Shown here: in pieces, positions 1 through 8,797 of the stretch
How the letters are laid out: each line of letters opens with the position of its first letter
Position numbering within the stretch: position 1 is the first letter of the stretch
Source: Aeromonas australiensis
GTDB taxonomy: Bacteria; Pseudomonadota; Gammaproteobacteria; Enterobacterales; Aeromonadaceae
Length of the DNA: 48,090 nucleotides
Assembly: GCF_000819725.1 (NCBI RefSeq)
Contig: NZ_CDDH01000077.1
Span: 1-48,090, forward strand
Direction: 5' to 3'
Position numbers and translations under genes: made by a program
Notes under the pieces: generated by a model
The model's input: the letters and a program-made list of their open reading frames with translations, nothing else
Database searches by the model: none
What the model was told of the DNA's origin: nothing

Positions 1-17
1 GGTTCTTCAGCAATCTG

Positions 18-40
18 AGACGCCTCAAGGGCGTCTTTTT
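18..40 (+). terminator. Rho-independent terminator of a gene upstream of the window
   Basis: A 7-bp stem (AGACGCC / GGCGTCT) with a 5-nt loop is followed by a T run on the plus strand. It would end a plus-strand gene lying left of the window and converging on guaA. The T run is only on the plus-strand side, so it is not an obvious guaA terminator. Confidence 0.6.
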
Positions 41-78
41 GCATTTTTATGCTCGAAGGATAGAAGGGCGCGAGCCGC

Positions 79-1668
79 TTATTCCCACTCGATAGTTGCG
101 GGCGGCTTGCCGGAAACGTCGTACACCACGCGGGAGATACCATTGATCTCGTTGATGATGCGGTTCGATACGTGACCGAGGAAGTCGTACGGCAGGTGAG
201 CCCAGTGGGCGGTCATAAAGTCGATGGTTTCGACGGCGCGAAGCGCAATCACCCAGTCATATTTGCGACCATCGCCCATCACGCCAACGGAGCGCACCGG
301 CAGGAACACGGCGAACGCCTGGCTGACCTGGTTGTAGAGGTCGGCTTTGCGCAGCTCTTCGATAAAGACCGCATCGGCGCGGCGCAGAATATCGCAGTAC
401 TCTTTCTTCACTTCGCCAAGGACACGCACGCCCAGACCCGGGCCCGGGAAGGGGTGACGGTAGAGCATGTCGTAGGGCAGACCCAGCTCCAGACCAACGC
501 GGCGCACTTCGTCTTTGAACAGTTCGCGCAGCGGCTCGACCAGACCCATCTTCATCTCTTCCGGCAGGCCGCCGACGTTGTGGTGAGACTTGATGACGTG
601 GGCCTTGCCGGTCTTGCTGGCAGCGGATTCGATAACGTCCGGATAGATGGTGCCTTGCGCCAGCCACTTGGCGTTTTTCAGCTTTTTCGCTTCATCATCA
701 AACACTTCGACGAAGACGCGGCCGATGATCTTGCGCTTGGCTTCCGGCTCGTCAACACCGGCCAGGGCAGAGAGGAAGCGCTCTTCGGCTTCAACCTTGA
801 TGATGTTCAGACCAAAGTGGTCACCAAACATCTCCATCACCTGCTCGCCTTCGTTCAGACGCAGCAGACCGTTGTCGACGAAGACGCAGGTCAGGCGATC
901 GCCGATGGCGCGGTGCACCAGCATGGCGACCACGGAGGAGTCGACACCGCCGGAGAGGCCGAGGATCACTTCATCGTCACCCACCTGCTCGCGGATGCGG
1001 GCAACGGCGTCGTCGATGATGGTGGCCGGGGTCCAGAGGCATTCGCAGCCGCAGATGTCTTTTACGAAGTGCTCCAGCATGCGGGCACCCTGACGGGTGT
1101 GGGTCACTTCCGGGTGGAACTGCACGCCGTAGAAGCGCTTGGCTTCATTGGCCATGGCCGCGTGGGGGCAGGTCGGGGTCTGGGCGATGGTGGTGAAGTC
1201 AGCCGGAATGGTGGTGACCTTGTCACCGTGGCTCATCCAGACATCCAGCAGGGCATTGCCGTTGTCGGCGATGGCATCTTCGATGTTGCGCAGCAGCGCA
1301 CTGCTCTTGCCAGCTTCGCCCAGCACTTCCACCTTGGCGTAACCGAATTCACGCTCGGTGGAGGATTGCACCTTGCCACCCAGCTGCTCGGCCATGGTCT
1401 GCATGCCGTAGCAGATGCCGAACACTGGCACGCCGGCGTTGAATACATACTCGGGGGCACGGGGGCTGCCCGCTTCGGTGACGGACTCGGGGCCGCCGGA
1501 GAGGATGATGCCGCTCGGATTGAATTCGCGGATCTGCTCTTCGGTTACGTCCCAGGCCCACAGTTCGCAGTAGACGCCGATTTCGCGCACACGGCGGGCG
1601 ATCAGCTGGGTGTACTGGGAACCGAAGTCGAGGATAAGGATACGGTGCTGGTGAATGTCTTTAGTCAT
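79..1668 (-). CDS. guaA: GMP synthase (glutamine-hydrolysing)
   Basis: Converts XMP to GMP using glutamine and ATP, the last step of de novo GMP synthesis in the cytosol. The 529-residue protein is about the length of E. coli GuaA (525). An N-terminal class I glutamine amidotransferase domain has nucleophile Cys86 in GICYGMQ and the His185/Glu187 pair in FHPEVTH. The ATP pyrophosphatase domain has the P-loop LSGGVDSS near residue 239, followed by the C-terminal dimerisation domain ending in PPATIEWE. The ATG is preceded by an AGGA-type ribosome site about 7 nt upstream. It lies 84 bp downstream of guaB on the same strand, the usual guaBA order, so the two are probably cotranscribed with an internal hairpin between them. 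Confidence 0.97.
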   Translation of the reverse strand: MTKDIHQHRILILDFGSQYTQLIARRVREIGVYCELWAWDVTEEQIREFNPSGIILSGGPESVTEAGSPRAPEYVFNAGVPVFGICYGMQTMAEQLGGKVQSSTEREFGYAKVEVLGEAGKSSALLRNIEDAIADNGNALLDVWMSHGDKVTTIPADFTTIAQTPTCPHAAMANEAKRFYGVQFHPEVTHTRQGARMLEHFVKDICGCECLWTPATIIDDAVARIREQVGDDEVILGLSGGVDSSVVAMLVHRAIGDRLTCVFVDNGLLRLNEGEQVMEMFGDHFGLNIIKVEAEERFLSALAGVDEPEAKRKIIGRVFVEVFDDEAKKLKNAKWLAQGTIYPDVIESAASKTGKAHVIKSHHNVGGLPEEMKMGLVEPLRELFKDEVRRVGLELGLPYDMLYRHPFPGPGLGVRVLGEVKKEYCDILRRADAVFIEELRKADLYNQVSQAFAVFLPVRSVGVMGDGRKYDWVIALRAVETIDFMTAHWAHLPYDFLGHVSNRIINEINGISRVVYDVSGKPPATIEWE

Positions 1669-1726
1669 TTTATTCCTGCATCAGGCTGATGTTGTCACAA
1701 AGGGCACGGGATAAAAAAAGGGTGGA

Positions 1727-1751
1727 AAAACGGGGCGCAGGGCCCCGTTTT
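1727..1751 (-). terminator. Hairpin between guaB and guaA, attenuator-like
   Basis: A perfect 10-bp stem (AAAACGGGGC / GCCCCGTTTT) with a 5-nt loop starts two bases after the guaB stop codon. Read on the minus strand it ends in GTTTTTCC, with a second T run a few bases later. It sits inside the guaBA unit, so it may reduce readthrough into guaA or stabilise the guaB 3' end. Its in vivo effect is inferred. Confidence 0.55.
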
Positions 1752-1752
1752 A

Positions 1753-3216
1753 TCAGCCCATCCGATAGTTGGGGGCTTCTTTGGTAATGGTCACATCGTG
1801 GACGTGGGACTCTTTCATCCCGGCGCCGGAGATGCGCACGAACTCAGCTTTGGTGCGCATGTCGTCGATGGTGGCGCTGCCGGTCAGGCCCATGGAGGAG
1901 CGCAGGCCGCCCATCTGCTGATGGATGATCTCTTTGAGGCGCCCCTTGTACGGCACGCGACCTTCGATGCCTTCCGGCACCAGCTTGTCGGCGGCGTTGT
2001 CGGTCTGGAAGTAGCGGTCGCTGGAGCCTTTGGACATGGCGCCGAGGGAACCCATACCACGGTAGGATTTGAAGGAGCGACCCTGATAGAGCTCGATCTC
2101 GCCCGGCGCTTCTTCAGTACCGGCGAACATGGAACCTACCATGACGCAGCTGGCGCCCGCGGCAATGGCCTTGGCGATGTCGCCGGAGAAGCGGATACCG
2201 CCATCGGCAATCACCGGAATACCGGTGCCTTCCAGCGCGTCAACAGCGTCGGAGATGGCAGTGATCTGGGGCACACCCACGCCGGTCACGATACGGGTAG
2301 TACAGATGGAGCCCGGGCCGATACCGACCTTGACCGCATTGACACCGGCAGCAGCCAGCGCCTTGGCGCCCGCGGCGGTCGCCACGTTGCCACCGATGAT
2401 CTGCAGATCCGGATAGGCATCGCGAGTGGCCTTGATGCGATCCAGCACGCCCTGGGAGTGACCGTGGGAGGAGTCGATCAGCAATACGTCAACACCGGCT
2501 TCCACCAGCGCAGCGACGCGCTCTTCGTTACCTGCACCGGCACCGACCGCTGCTCCGACCCGCAGACGACCCTTGTCATCTTTACAGGCGTGGGGCTTGC
2601 GCTCGGCTTTCTGGAAATCTTTAACGGTGATCATGCCCTTGAGTTTGAAGTCGGCGTTCACCACCAGCACTTTTTCGATACGGTGCTTTTGCATCAGGGC
2701 AACCACCTCTTCACGAGGGGCCCCTTCACGCACGGTGACCAGACGATCTTTCTGGGTCATGATCTGTTCAACGGTCTGGGAGAGGTCAATCACGAAGCGC
2801 ACGTCACGGCCGGTGATGATACCGACCAGCTGATTGCCGTCAGTCACCACGGGGTAACCGGCGAAGCCATTCTTGTGGCTCAGCTCCTTGATTTGGGCGA
2901 TGGTCATATCGGGGCGCACGGTGACGGGGTCGGTGACCACGCCGCTTTCGTACTTCTTGACCTTGCGCACTTCGGCAGCCTGCTGCTCGATGGACATGTT
3001 CTTGTGGATAAAGCCGATACCGCCTTCCTGGGCCAGTGCGATAGCCAGACGGGCTTCGGTCACTGTGTCCATGGCAGCGGAGATCATCGGGATGTTCAAG
3101 CTGATGGCGGAGGTCAGCTTGGTACGCAGATCGGCAGTATTGGGAAGAACATCGGAGTGGGCGGGAACCAACAGTACATCGTCGAAGGTTAACGCTTCTT
3201 TGGCAATCCTGAGCAT
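1753..3216 (-). CDS. guaB: Inosine-5'-monophosphate dehydrogenase
   Basis: Oxidises IMP to XMP with NAD+, the committed step toward GMP. The 487-residue protein has the IMPDH barrel split by two CBS domains at about residues 92-203. The catalytic cysteine is Cys305 in GPGSICTTR, and the mobile flap lies in the C-terminal third. The N-terminal [12 protein letters not shown] is typical of the family, and E. coli GuaB has almost the same length (488). It is the first gene of the guaBA unit and begins after a long leader. In E. coli guaB is directly divergent from xseA; here a cytochrome b561 gene sits between them. Confidence 0.97.
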   Translation of the reverse strand: MLRIAKEALTFDDVLLVPAHSDVLPNTADLRTKLTSAISLNIPMISAAMDTVTEARLAIALAQEGGIGFIHKNMSIEQQAAEVRKVKKYESGVVTDPVTVRPDMTIAQIKELSHKNGFAGYPVVTDGNQLVGIITGRDVRFVIDLSQTVEQIMTQKDRLVTVREGAPREEVVALMQKHRIEKVLVVNADFKLKGMITVKDFQKAERKPHACKDDKGRLRVGAAVGAGAGNEERVAALVEAGVDVLLIDSSHGHSQGVLDRIKATRDAYPDLQIIGGNVATAAGAKALAAAGVNAVKVGIGPGSICTTRIVTGVGVPQITAISDAVDALEGTGIPVIADGGIRFSGDIAKAIAAGASCVMVGSMFAGTEEAPGEIELYQGRSFKSYRGMGSLGAMSKGSSDRYFQTDNAADKLVPEGIEGRVPYKGRLKEIIHQQMGGLRSSMGLTGSATIDDMRTKAEFVRISGAGMKESHVHDVTITKEAPNYRMG

Positions 3217-3265
3217 GGCAATATCTCACCGTTGAGGAAGTGGGGGTGTAAAATATTGCCGACGA

Positions 3266-3294
3266 AGTTTACTCACGCATTGGTCACTGGTAAA
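3266..3294 (-). promoter_or_regulatory. Candidate sigma70 promoter for guaBA
   Basis: On the minus strand TTTACC and TAAACT are separated by 17 bp, each matching its consensus hexamer at 4 of 6 positions. The implied start is about 45 nt upstream of the guaB ATG. This is consensus matching by eye only. Confidence 0.35.
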
Positions 3295-3660
3295 GAAGTT
3301 TTTTGAATTTTTTATGGCATAGCCCTCTTTTAGGCGGCCAAAACGCCAAAAAACCAAGATTATCAGTACGAAAAGCGCCATTTCGGGGCAAAAGAGTTGG
3401 CTAACCGGTGATTTATGCAAAACCGGTAGGTGCCGACGCAGCGCAACCCCCATGCAACGGGATGATCGACAGGGGCTCAGGGGGCAAGCGGCCTCTGACC
3501 ACCCTCCCCTTGTCTTGTGTCCTTGTATTGTCTCTTGCCCTCGCGGCGACCACTCGCACCGGTATCATTCTCTTCTCAATCTCCTTTGCTCGGTCTGGAT
3601 AATAAATTTCACCCGCTGGCAATATATATTTCCCGGCACAACAAGGGGTACCTCTCTTTA
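3295..3660. other. Intergenic region upstream of guaB
   Basis: Together with the promoter above this makes a 444-bp stretch without a gene, lying between guaB and the downstream end of the cytochrome b561 gene. It holds an AT-rich patch at about 3294-3370 and two ACCGGT copies near 3400-3425. I found no convincing PurR operator, terminator or ORF here; the short ORFs lack ribosome sites and family resemblance. Confidence 0.5.
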
Positions 3661-4212
3661 TTATTTTCGCCCCACCATCCGCAGCAAGGTATTATCTTTA
3701 TCCAGCAGATGATGTTTCAACGCCCCGACAATGTGCACCAGCAAAAATGCCAGCATGATATATGGCGAATAAATATGGACTGTGTGAGCAATATCCCGAA
3801 CGGATTCACTGAATGGAATCACATTGGCAGGATTATGGATATCTGGATTCATCGGAATAATAGACCAGCCAAATATCGCGACACCTCGGCCAGCCGCTGC
3901 GGAATAACAGAGACCGGACACCGGAATAAGCAGCGTTGAAATCAGCAACCCCCAGTGGATCGCCCTGGCTGCCAATGCCTCGTAAACAGGATATTGACGC
4001 ACAGGCTCAGGCCACCCTTTAACAAGGCGGATAATGGCGCGGGGCAGGATCAAGATCAGTGCAATCACCCCCAGAGATTTATGCAGCGCATAGAGATCCC
4101 ATATTTCAAATTTAACCATCAGATAACCCACAAGGGTCAGGCCAATCATCATCAAGGCAACCGACCAGTGCAGCAAACGGGTCGTCAAACTTAAGTGGGT
4201 TGAGGGATTCAT
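3661..4212 (-). CDS. Cytochrome b561 family protein
   Basis: A 183-residue inner-membrane di-haem cytochrome of the bacterial CybB/YceJ type, which passes electrons between the quinone pool and partner proteins or superoxide. Four hydrophobic segments are visible (about residues 15-35, 44-64, 85-105 and 145-165). Histidines sit where the family places haem ligands: His15 in RLLHWS, the YALHKSLG histidine, and two histidines in the last helix (SPYIMLAFLLVHIVG). The ATG has GGAG about 8 nt upstream. It stands alone between guaB and xseA, so its electron partner cannot be read from context. The family is clear; the substrate is not. Confidence 0.85.
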   Translation of the reverse strand: MNPSTHLSLTTRLLHWSVALMMIGLTLVGYLMVKFEIWDLYALHKSLGVIALILILPRAIIRLVKGWPEPVRQYPVYEALAARAIHWGLLISTLLIPVSGLCYSAAAGRGVAIFGWSIIPMNPDIHNPANVIPFSESVRDIAHTVHIYSPYIMLAFLLVHIVGALKHHLLDKDNTLLRMVGRK

Positions 4213-4502
4213 AAGCTACTCCAAGCAGGGGGCGAGTGAACGCTGGTCAAGATGGTGGCGTCGTGAATATCAGCGACACATAAAATATCAACGACATTGA
4301 GACAAGCCGCAACGCGGCCAGATGCGGGCAAGCGTGAGGGCTTTTATCGGGAGCCATACTGCCTGCCCGGATAAACGGCAGCGTTTCCAATCTTGCTTTT
4401 CTGCTGCTGACGCCTCCTGCTTAGCGCCCACCCCCTGTTTCGGGTTAAGATAGCGGCCATTGTTTTATCCCGGCCCCGCCGGAGCAGACCACAGGTACGC
4501 CC

Positions 4503-5870
4503 TTGAACCGATTTACCCCATCCAGTGCGGCGAGCGGCCGCGAGCAGCAGGTCTTTACCGTCACCCGCCTCAACAGCGCCGTGCGCATGATCCTGGAGCA
4601 AGATCTGGGGCTGGTGTGGCTGAGCGGCGAGCTCTCCAATCTGGCGATGCCAAGCTCCGGCCACTGGTACTTCTCCCTCAAGGACATGTCGGCGCAGGTG
4701 CGCTGCGCCATGTTCAAGGGCAACAACCGGCGGGTGGCCTTCCGCCCGCAGGATGGCATGCAGGTGCTGGTGCAGGCGCGGGTCTCTCTCTATGAGCCGC
4801 GCGGCGACTACCAGCTGATCATCGAGTCGATGCAGCCTGCAGGCGACGGCGTATTGGCCCTGCGCTTTGAAGAGCTCAAGCGCCGCCTTGGTGCCGAGGG
4901 GCTGTTTGACGAGAGCCGCAAGCGACCGCTGCCCCGTGAACCACGGGCGGTGGGCCTTATCACCTCCGCCACCGGTGCCGCCCTGCACGACATGCTGACG
5001 GTGCTTAAACGGCGCGCGCCGGATCTGCCGCTCTTTATCTACCCGACTCAGGTACAGGGGAGCGCCGCCATCAGCCAGATCGTCGCGGCGATCGCCAAAG
5101 CGAACCAGCGCGCCGAGGTGGATGTGCTGATCGTTGGCCGTGGTGGCGGGTCGCTTGAAGATCTCTGGTGCTTTAACGAAGAGGCGGTGGCCCGCGCCAT
5201 TGCCCACTCCGCCATACCTGTGGTGAGCGCGGTGGGCCATGAGGTGGATGTCACCATCAGCGACTTTGCCGCCGACTTGCGCGCCCCTACCCCGTCGGCT
5301 GCCGCCGAGCTGGTGGCGCCGGATCAAAGCGCCCGTACCCAGCGTCTGGTTCACCTCAAGCAGCGACTGCTGCAGGCGATGAGCCGCCAGCAGACCGCCG
5401 CCCGCCACGATTTCATCCTGCTGCAAAAGCGGCTCGATCATCAGGATCCGAAGCGGCGGCTGGAACAACAATCCCAGCGCCTCGACGAGCTCTCCACCCG
5501 TTTGCAGCAGCTATTGCGCCAGCGGCTGCATCAGGGAGAGCGGCGCCTCACCAACCTTGAGCTGCGCCTGCAGGGCAAGAGCCCGGAGCGCCTATTGGCA
5601 GCTGGCAAGCGCCGCCACCAGCTGGCCGAGGAGCGGCTCTATGCCCTGATTGCCAAGCGGCAAGACCTTGCCAGTCACCGCCTCGCCATGCTCACCGCCC
5701 GCCTCGATGGGGTGAGCCCGCTCGCTACTCTGGGTCGCGGCTACTCCATCACCCGCACTGCGCGCGGCGAAGTCATCAGCCGTGCCGATCAGGTCAAATG
5801 TGGCGACGAGCTCGTCACCACCCTGGCGCAAGGGAGCCTGCAGGTACGGGTCGAGGGCATTAAGCCATAA
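4503..5870 (+). CDS. xseA: Exodeoxyribonuclease VII large subunit
   Basis: Large subunit of exonuclease VII, which degrades single-stranded DNA to oligonucleotides together with XseB. At 455 residues it matches E. coli XseA (456). It has the N-terminal OB fold ([32 protein letters not shown]), then the catalytic core with [57 protein letters not shown], and a long charged coiled-coil C-terminal half. I chose the TTG start because no ATG lies in frame upstream and the first internal ATG would delete the start of the OB fold. A weak AGG lies 7 nt before it. It converges on ddl. Confidence 0.95.
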   Translation: MNRFTPSSAASGREQQVFTVTRLNSAVRMILEQDLGLVWLSGELSNLAMPSSGHWYFSLKDMSAQVRCAMFKGNNRRVAFRPQDGMQVLVQARVSLYEPRGDYQLIIESMQPAGDGVLALRFEELKRRLGAEGLFDESRKRPLPREPRAVGLITSATGAALHDMLTVLKRRAPDLPLFIYPTQVQGSAAISQIVAAIAKANQRAEVDVLIVGRGGGSLEDLWCFNEEAVARAIAHSAIPVVSAVGHEVDVTISDFAADLRAPTPSAAAELVAPDQSARTQRLVHLKQRLLQAMSRQQTAARHDFILLQKRLDHQDPKRRLEQQSQRLDELSTRLQQLLRQRLHQGERRLTNLELRLQGKSPERLLAAGKRRHQLAEERLYALIAKRQDLASHRLAMLTARLDGVSPLATLGRGYSITRTARGEVISRADQVKCGDELVTTLAQGSLQVRVEGIKP

Positions 5871-5941
5871 CCTGTTCTCTTGAACCACAACCGGGCGCCG
5901 CACCTCGCAGGCAAGCAGTCGCCTCGTTCAAGCCGATATAA

Positions 5942-5971
5942 AAAAATCCCCGCCGATTGGCGGGGATTTTT
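5942..5971. terminator. Bidirectional terminator between xseA and ddl
   Basis: A 13-bp perfect stem (AAAAATCCCCGCC / GGCGGGGATTTTT) with a GATT loop has A and T runs on both sides. It can end both convergent genes. Confidence 0.85.
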
Positions 5972-6011
5972 ATTGGCACGGTATTCACACCCGTCAGCGA
6001 GAGCGACCCGC

Positions 6012-7001
6012 TTAGCTGGCCTTGCGCAGGATCTGCTCAAGGTAGTCGGCGAAGCGGTGACCGTGATGCTCCAGCAGTTTCGGGAACATGGAGATGGAGG
6101 TCATGCCCGGGAAGGTGTTGATTTCATTCAGCAGGATCTCCCCCTCCTCGGTCAGGAAGAAGTCGATGCGCGAGAGATGAGTCAGTTTCAGCTGACGGAA
6201 CGCCTTGAGGGCATACTCGTGGATCGCATCGGCCTGCGCCTGGGTCAGCCCCTCAGCACGCAGTGCGGTCTCGGTATGGCTGGCGCTGCTGTATTTCTCT
6301 TCATAGGTGTAGAACTTGTCCTGCGGCACGCAGATCTCGCCCGGATACGTCGCCACCAGCTCGTCACCATACTGGTAAACCGCCACTTCCAGCTCGCGCG
6401 GCTTGACCGCTTTTTCGATCAGAACCTGTTCGGAGTAACCGAAGGCATCGGCAATGCCCTTCACCAGATCTGTTTCGTTGCTGGCAGAGTAGCAGCCAAC
6501 GGAAGAGCCCTGGGAGGCCGCCTTGATAAAGACCTTGCCCCACTTGGCCAGCGCGGCTTTGGCCTCGGCCAGCGCCGCCTCATTTTGCTCGGTCAGGAAC
6601 AGGTACGGGGTGTTGGGAATGCCGATGGCGGAGAGCCACAGTTTGGTGCTGATCTTGTTGAAGCAGATCTTGCTCGCCTCGGCATCGCAACCGAGGTAAG
6701 GCAATCCGGCCAGTTCGAGGAAGGATTGCAGATCGCCGGTCTCACCCGGGTAGCCGTGGATGCAGGGCACCACGTAATCCACCGGACGGGCCACGCTGTC
6801 AAACGAAAGCAGCTTGTCGAGCCCCAGCTTGCACTCGCGGCCATCGGCACTGAGCCAGCGATCGGCGAACATCTCGACGCGGGTCACTTCGACACCGGGC
6901 AGAAGGCCCAGTTGTTGCTCGAGGAAATTGGCGCTGCGCAGAGAAACCTCGTGCTCGGAGCCACCGCCGCCGCACAGCAGCAAGACATGCATGTTCTTCA
7001 T
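6012..7001 (-). CDS. ddl: D-alanine--D-alanine ligase
   Basis: ATP-grasp ligase that joins two D-alanines for the peptidoglycan pentapeptide, acting in the cytosol. The 329 residues fall between E. coli DdlB (306) and DdlA (364). The N-terminal LLLCGGGGSEHEVSLRSA is the D-Ala-binding glycine motif. FIKAASQGSSVGC belongs to the ATP-grasp lid, and the C-terminal LLNEINTFPGMTSISMFPKLL carries the metal-binding acidic residues and the conserved Asn-Pro-Gly region. A GGGA ribosome site lies about 10 nt before the ATG. It is outside the mra/fts cell-wall cluster, so it is probably the DdlA-type stand-alone copy. Confidence 0.93.
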   Translation of the reverse strand: MKNMHVLLLCGGGGSEHEVSLRSANFLEQQLGLLPGVEVTRVEMFADRWLSADGRECKLGLDKLLSFDSVARPVDYVVPCIHGYPGETGDLQSFLELAGLPYLGCDAEASKICFNKISTKLWLSAIGIPNTPYLFLTEQNEAALAEAKAALAKWGKVFIKAASQGSSVGCYSASNETDLVKGIADAFGYSEQVLIEKAVKPRELEVAVYQYGDELVATYPGEICVPQDKFYTYEEKYSSASHTETALRAEGLTQAQADAIHEYALKAFRQLKLTHLSRIDFFLTEEGEILLNEINTFPGMTSISMFPKLLEHHGHRFADYLEQILRKAS

Positions 7002-7202
7002 TAGATGTGATCCCTTGGGAGAAGCGGCTTCGCCATCACCATTTAAAACCCAATCGCATTAAAACCGGACGAAGCCAGATACGAAGATAAGTGCGCGCCA
7101 GTGTAGCAAGGGAGATCAACCCTTGTCAGCTGATGGGGCCCCTCCAGCCATATCTTGCGACGAAAAAGGCCGTCCAATCTGCGCAACCCTGTCAGAAATG
7201 GC

Positions 7203-7811
7203 TCAACGCGGGGGATCCACCCGCCCCATGCCGTGACCATTGACCCGAAACCAGCCGGCGATGCTGTAGCGCTCGCGGTTGGCAGGCAGCACCTCGTGGG
7301 GAAACTCCTCGGAGAGGAAGATAACCAGCCGCCCCCCCTTGGGGCTCACATCCATCAGAAACTGCTCCTTGTCGTCATAGATGCGCAGCAGCCCACCCGC
7401 TTCGGGCAACCAGTCGTTGTTGAGGTAAAACACGGTGGTAAGACGGCGGTTGGAGCGGCCGGCAAAGGCATCCCGATGGGTGGCGTAAAAATCCCCGCTG
7501 CGATAGCGGGCGAAGTGAGCCTCGTAGTCAAACAGGCCCAACATCAACATCCGGTTGGCGGCAAGACGCAGCGCCTCCATCCGGGCCAGATAGTCAGCCA
7601 CAGGCGCACCGAGAGAGGGCTCCAGCCAGTGGATCTGGTCACGGCGAATATCGGGATTACCCTGATGCAGGGCGTCACGGCCGATCCCGGCGGGTTGCCA
7701 CTCGCTTGGCAGACAGGCCTTGAGGGCATCCACCTCGGGGGCGGTGAGAAAATCGTCCACTATCGCCCACCCGTGGGTGTAGATAGCATCCATGACAGCT
7801 TGATAGTCCAA
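7203..7811 (-). CDS. 2-oxoglutarate/Fe(II)-dependent oxygenase, substrate unknown
   Basis: A 202-residue protein of the prolyl 4-hydroxylase-like 2OG-Fe(II) oxygenase fold. The iron ligands are visible: HxD in ATHRDAFAGR and the distal histidine in FPHEVLPANRERYSIAGWFR, where the arginine after it would hold 2-oxoglutarate. The core strand TTVFYLNNDWLPEAGGLLRIY is typical of the SM-20/EGLN-like branch. The given start is TTG at 7811; an in-frame ATG at 7793 is also possible, and neither has a strong ribosome site. It is a single gene divergent from the glutathione peroxidase. Substrate (protein, ribosome or small molecule) cannot be told from sequence. Confidence 0.8.
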   Translation of the reverse strand: MDYQAVMDAIYTHGWAIVDDFLTAPEVDALKACLPSEWQPAGIGRDALHQGNPDIRRDQIHWLEPSLGAPVADYLARMEALRLAANRMLMLGLFDYEAHFARYRSGDFYATHRDAFAGRSNRRLTTVFYLNNDWLPEAGGLLRIYDDKEQFLMDVSPKGGRLVIFLSEEFPHEVLPANRERYSIAGWFRVNGHGMGRVDPPR

Positions 7812-8106
7812 GATTGGCTCACAATAAGTGGAAAGAGGGCGCTTTGTAGCGACTTACCGGCAAAGTCACAAACCGGTTTGCTTCTCTTGAGAAGTCCCAC
7901 CATCAATACCCAATCCAGCCAACGCCAGCTTCTTTTTATCTGCCGAATGTGATCCCGCCCTCAGCCGGGACGTAACAGAGCCTGAAAGTGTGAGCCGTCC
8001 CCCATTGGCGACGGACTCCCAAAACGATGCTTGTGGTGAGTAGATTCGAGCGATACCTTGGCATCAACGGATTTGCCGACCCTCTCTCCAGGCCAGATGA
8101 TGCGGT
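7812..8106. other. Divergent intergenic region with a 12-bp palindrome
   Basis: This is the main part of the 350-bp gap between the 2OG oxygenase and the peroxidase. CAAACCGGTTTG at 7869-7880 is a perfect palindrome and an operator candidate of unknown owner. A small inverted repeat built on CCGTC/GACGG lies near 7994-8010. No ORF is supported. Confidence 0.4.
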
Positions 8107-8135
8107 TTGTCATCAACCGGCTTATAACCCATAAA
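8107..8135 (+). promoter_or_regulatory. Candidate sigma70 promoter for the glutathione peroxidase gene
   Basis: TTGTCA (5 of 6) and CATAAA (4 of 6) are 17 bp apart. The predicted start gives a leader of about 20 nt to the ATG at 8162, with AGAAGGA inside it. Confidence 0.45.
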
Positions 8136-8161
8136 CGTGCAATCAACAGAAGGATAATGTG

Positions 8162-8638
8162 ATGGCCCTGCCCGATCTGACACTGCAACAACTGGATGGA
8201 ACCCCTTACCCACTGACCCAGCTGGCCGACAAGGTGATCCTGGTGGTCAATGTGGCCAGCCGCTGTGGCTTTACTCCCCAGTATGAGGGGCTGGAAGCCC
8301 TCTATCGTGAGCTGGGGCCAGCGGGGTTGGTGATCCTCGGTTTTCCCTGCAATCAGTTTGGCCAGCAGGAGCCGGGGGATGCCGACGAGATCGCCCGTTT
8401 CTGCTCCCTCGACTACCCGGTCACCTTCCCTATCATGGCCAAATGCGATGTCAACGGCGAGCAGGCCCACCCGCTCTATCAGTGGCTCAAGAAGGAGAAA
8501 CCCGGGCTGCTGGGGCTGGAGAACGTCAAGTGGAACTTCACCAAATTCCTGATCGACCGTGATGGCAAGGTGGTTGACCGCTTTGCTCCCACCACCAAGC
8601 CGGAGAGCCTGGTCGCCCCCATCCGCGACCTGCTCTGA
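8162..8638 (+). CDS. Glutathione peroxidase (BtuE-type thiol peroxidase)
   Basis: Reduces hydrogen peroxide and organic hydroperoxides with thioredoxin or glutathione. The 158-residue protein has the Cys-type active site: peroxidatic cysteine in VASRCGFTPQY, the glutamine in GFPCNQFGQQEPG, and the Trp-Asn pair in WNFTKFLIDRDG. The ATG at 8162 is preferred over the overlapping GTG at 8159 because AGAAGGA is well spaced for it. It has its own promoter candidate and a hairpin terminator, so it is probably monocistronic. Resembles E. coli BtuE but is shorter; physiological reductant unknown. Confidence 0.92.
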   Translation: MALPDLTLQQLDGTPYPLTQLADKVILVVNVASRCGFTPQYEGLEALYRELGPAGLVILGFPCNQFGQQEPGDADEIARFCSLDYPVTFPIMAKCDVNGEQAHPLYQWLKKEKPGLLGLENVKWNFTKFLIDRDGKVVDRFAPTTKPESLVAPIRDLL

Positions 8639-8658
8639 TAACCTGAACCGACCCGATT

Positions 8659-8700
8659 GAGCAGCCGATGCGACAGCTACTGCGCATCGGCCGCTCTTTT
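8659..8700 (+). terminator. Terminator after the glutathione peroxidase gene
   Basis: A long stem with one mismatch (GAGC, GCCGATGCG paired with CGCATCGGC, GCTC) ends in TTTT on the plus strand, 20 bp after the stop codon. The T run merges into the rhlE promoter candidate. Confidence 0.7.
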
Positions 8701-8708
8701 GCTATATT
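8700..8708 (+). promoter_or_regulatory. Candidate extended -10 promoter for rhlE
   Basis: TGCTATATT fits an extended -10 element (TGn plus a 5 of 6 -10 hexamer). No good -35 is seen 17 bp upstream. It would give a leader of about 80 nt containing the small hairpins CTGGC..GCCAG and GAGCC..GGCTC. Confidence 0.35.
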
Positions 8709-8797
8709 ACGCCCCCGTTATCATTTCTATCTTGTGGCTGGCACCTGCGCCAGTCTTCCGCTGAGCCTAAGGCTCACCAGAGGAGTTTCTCTCGAAC

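Noticed and set aside
172..3192. Long plus-strand frames (505 and 464 codons) opposite guaA and guaB
   Set aside because: Composition shadows; guaA and guaB are unambiguous.
3217..3660. PurR operator upstream of guaB
   Set aside because: Sequences such as ATGCAAAACCGG lack the GCAANCG core spacing; not convincing.
4344..5471. 375-codon minus frame opposite xseA
   Set aside because: Antisense shadow of xseA without a domain.
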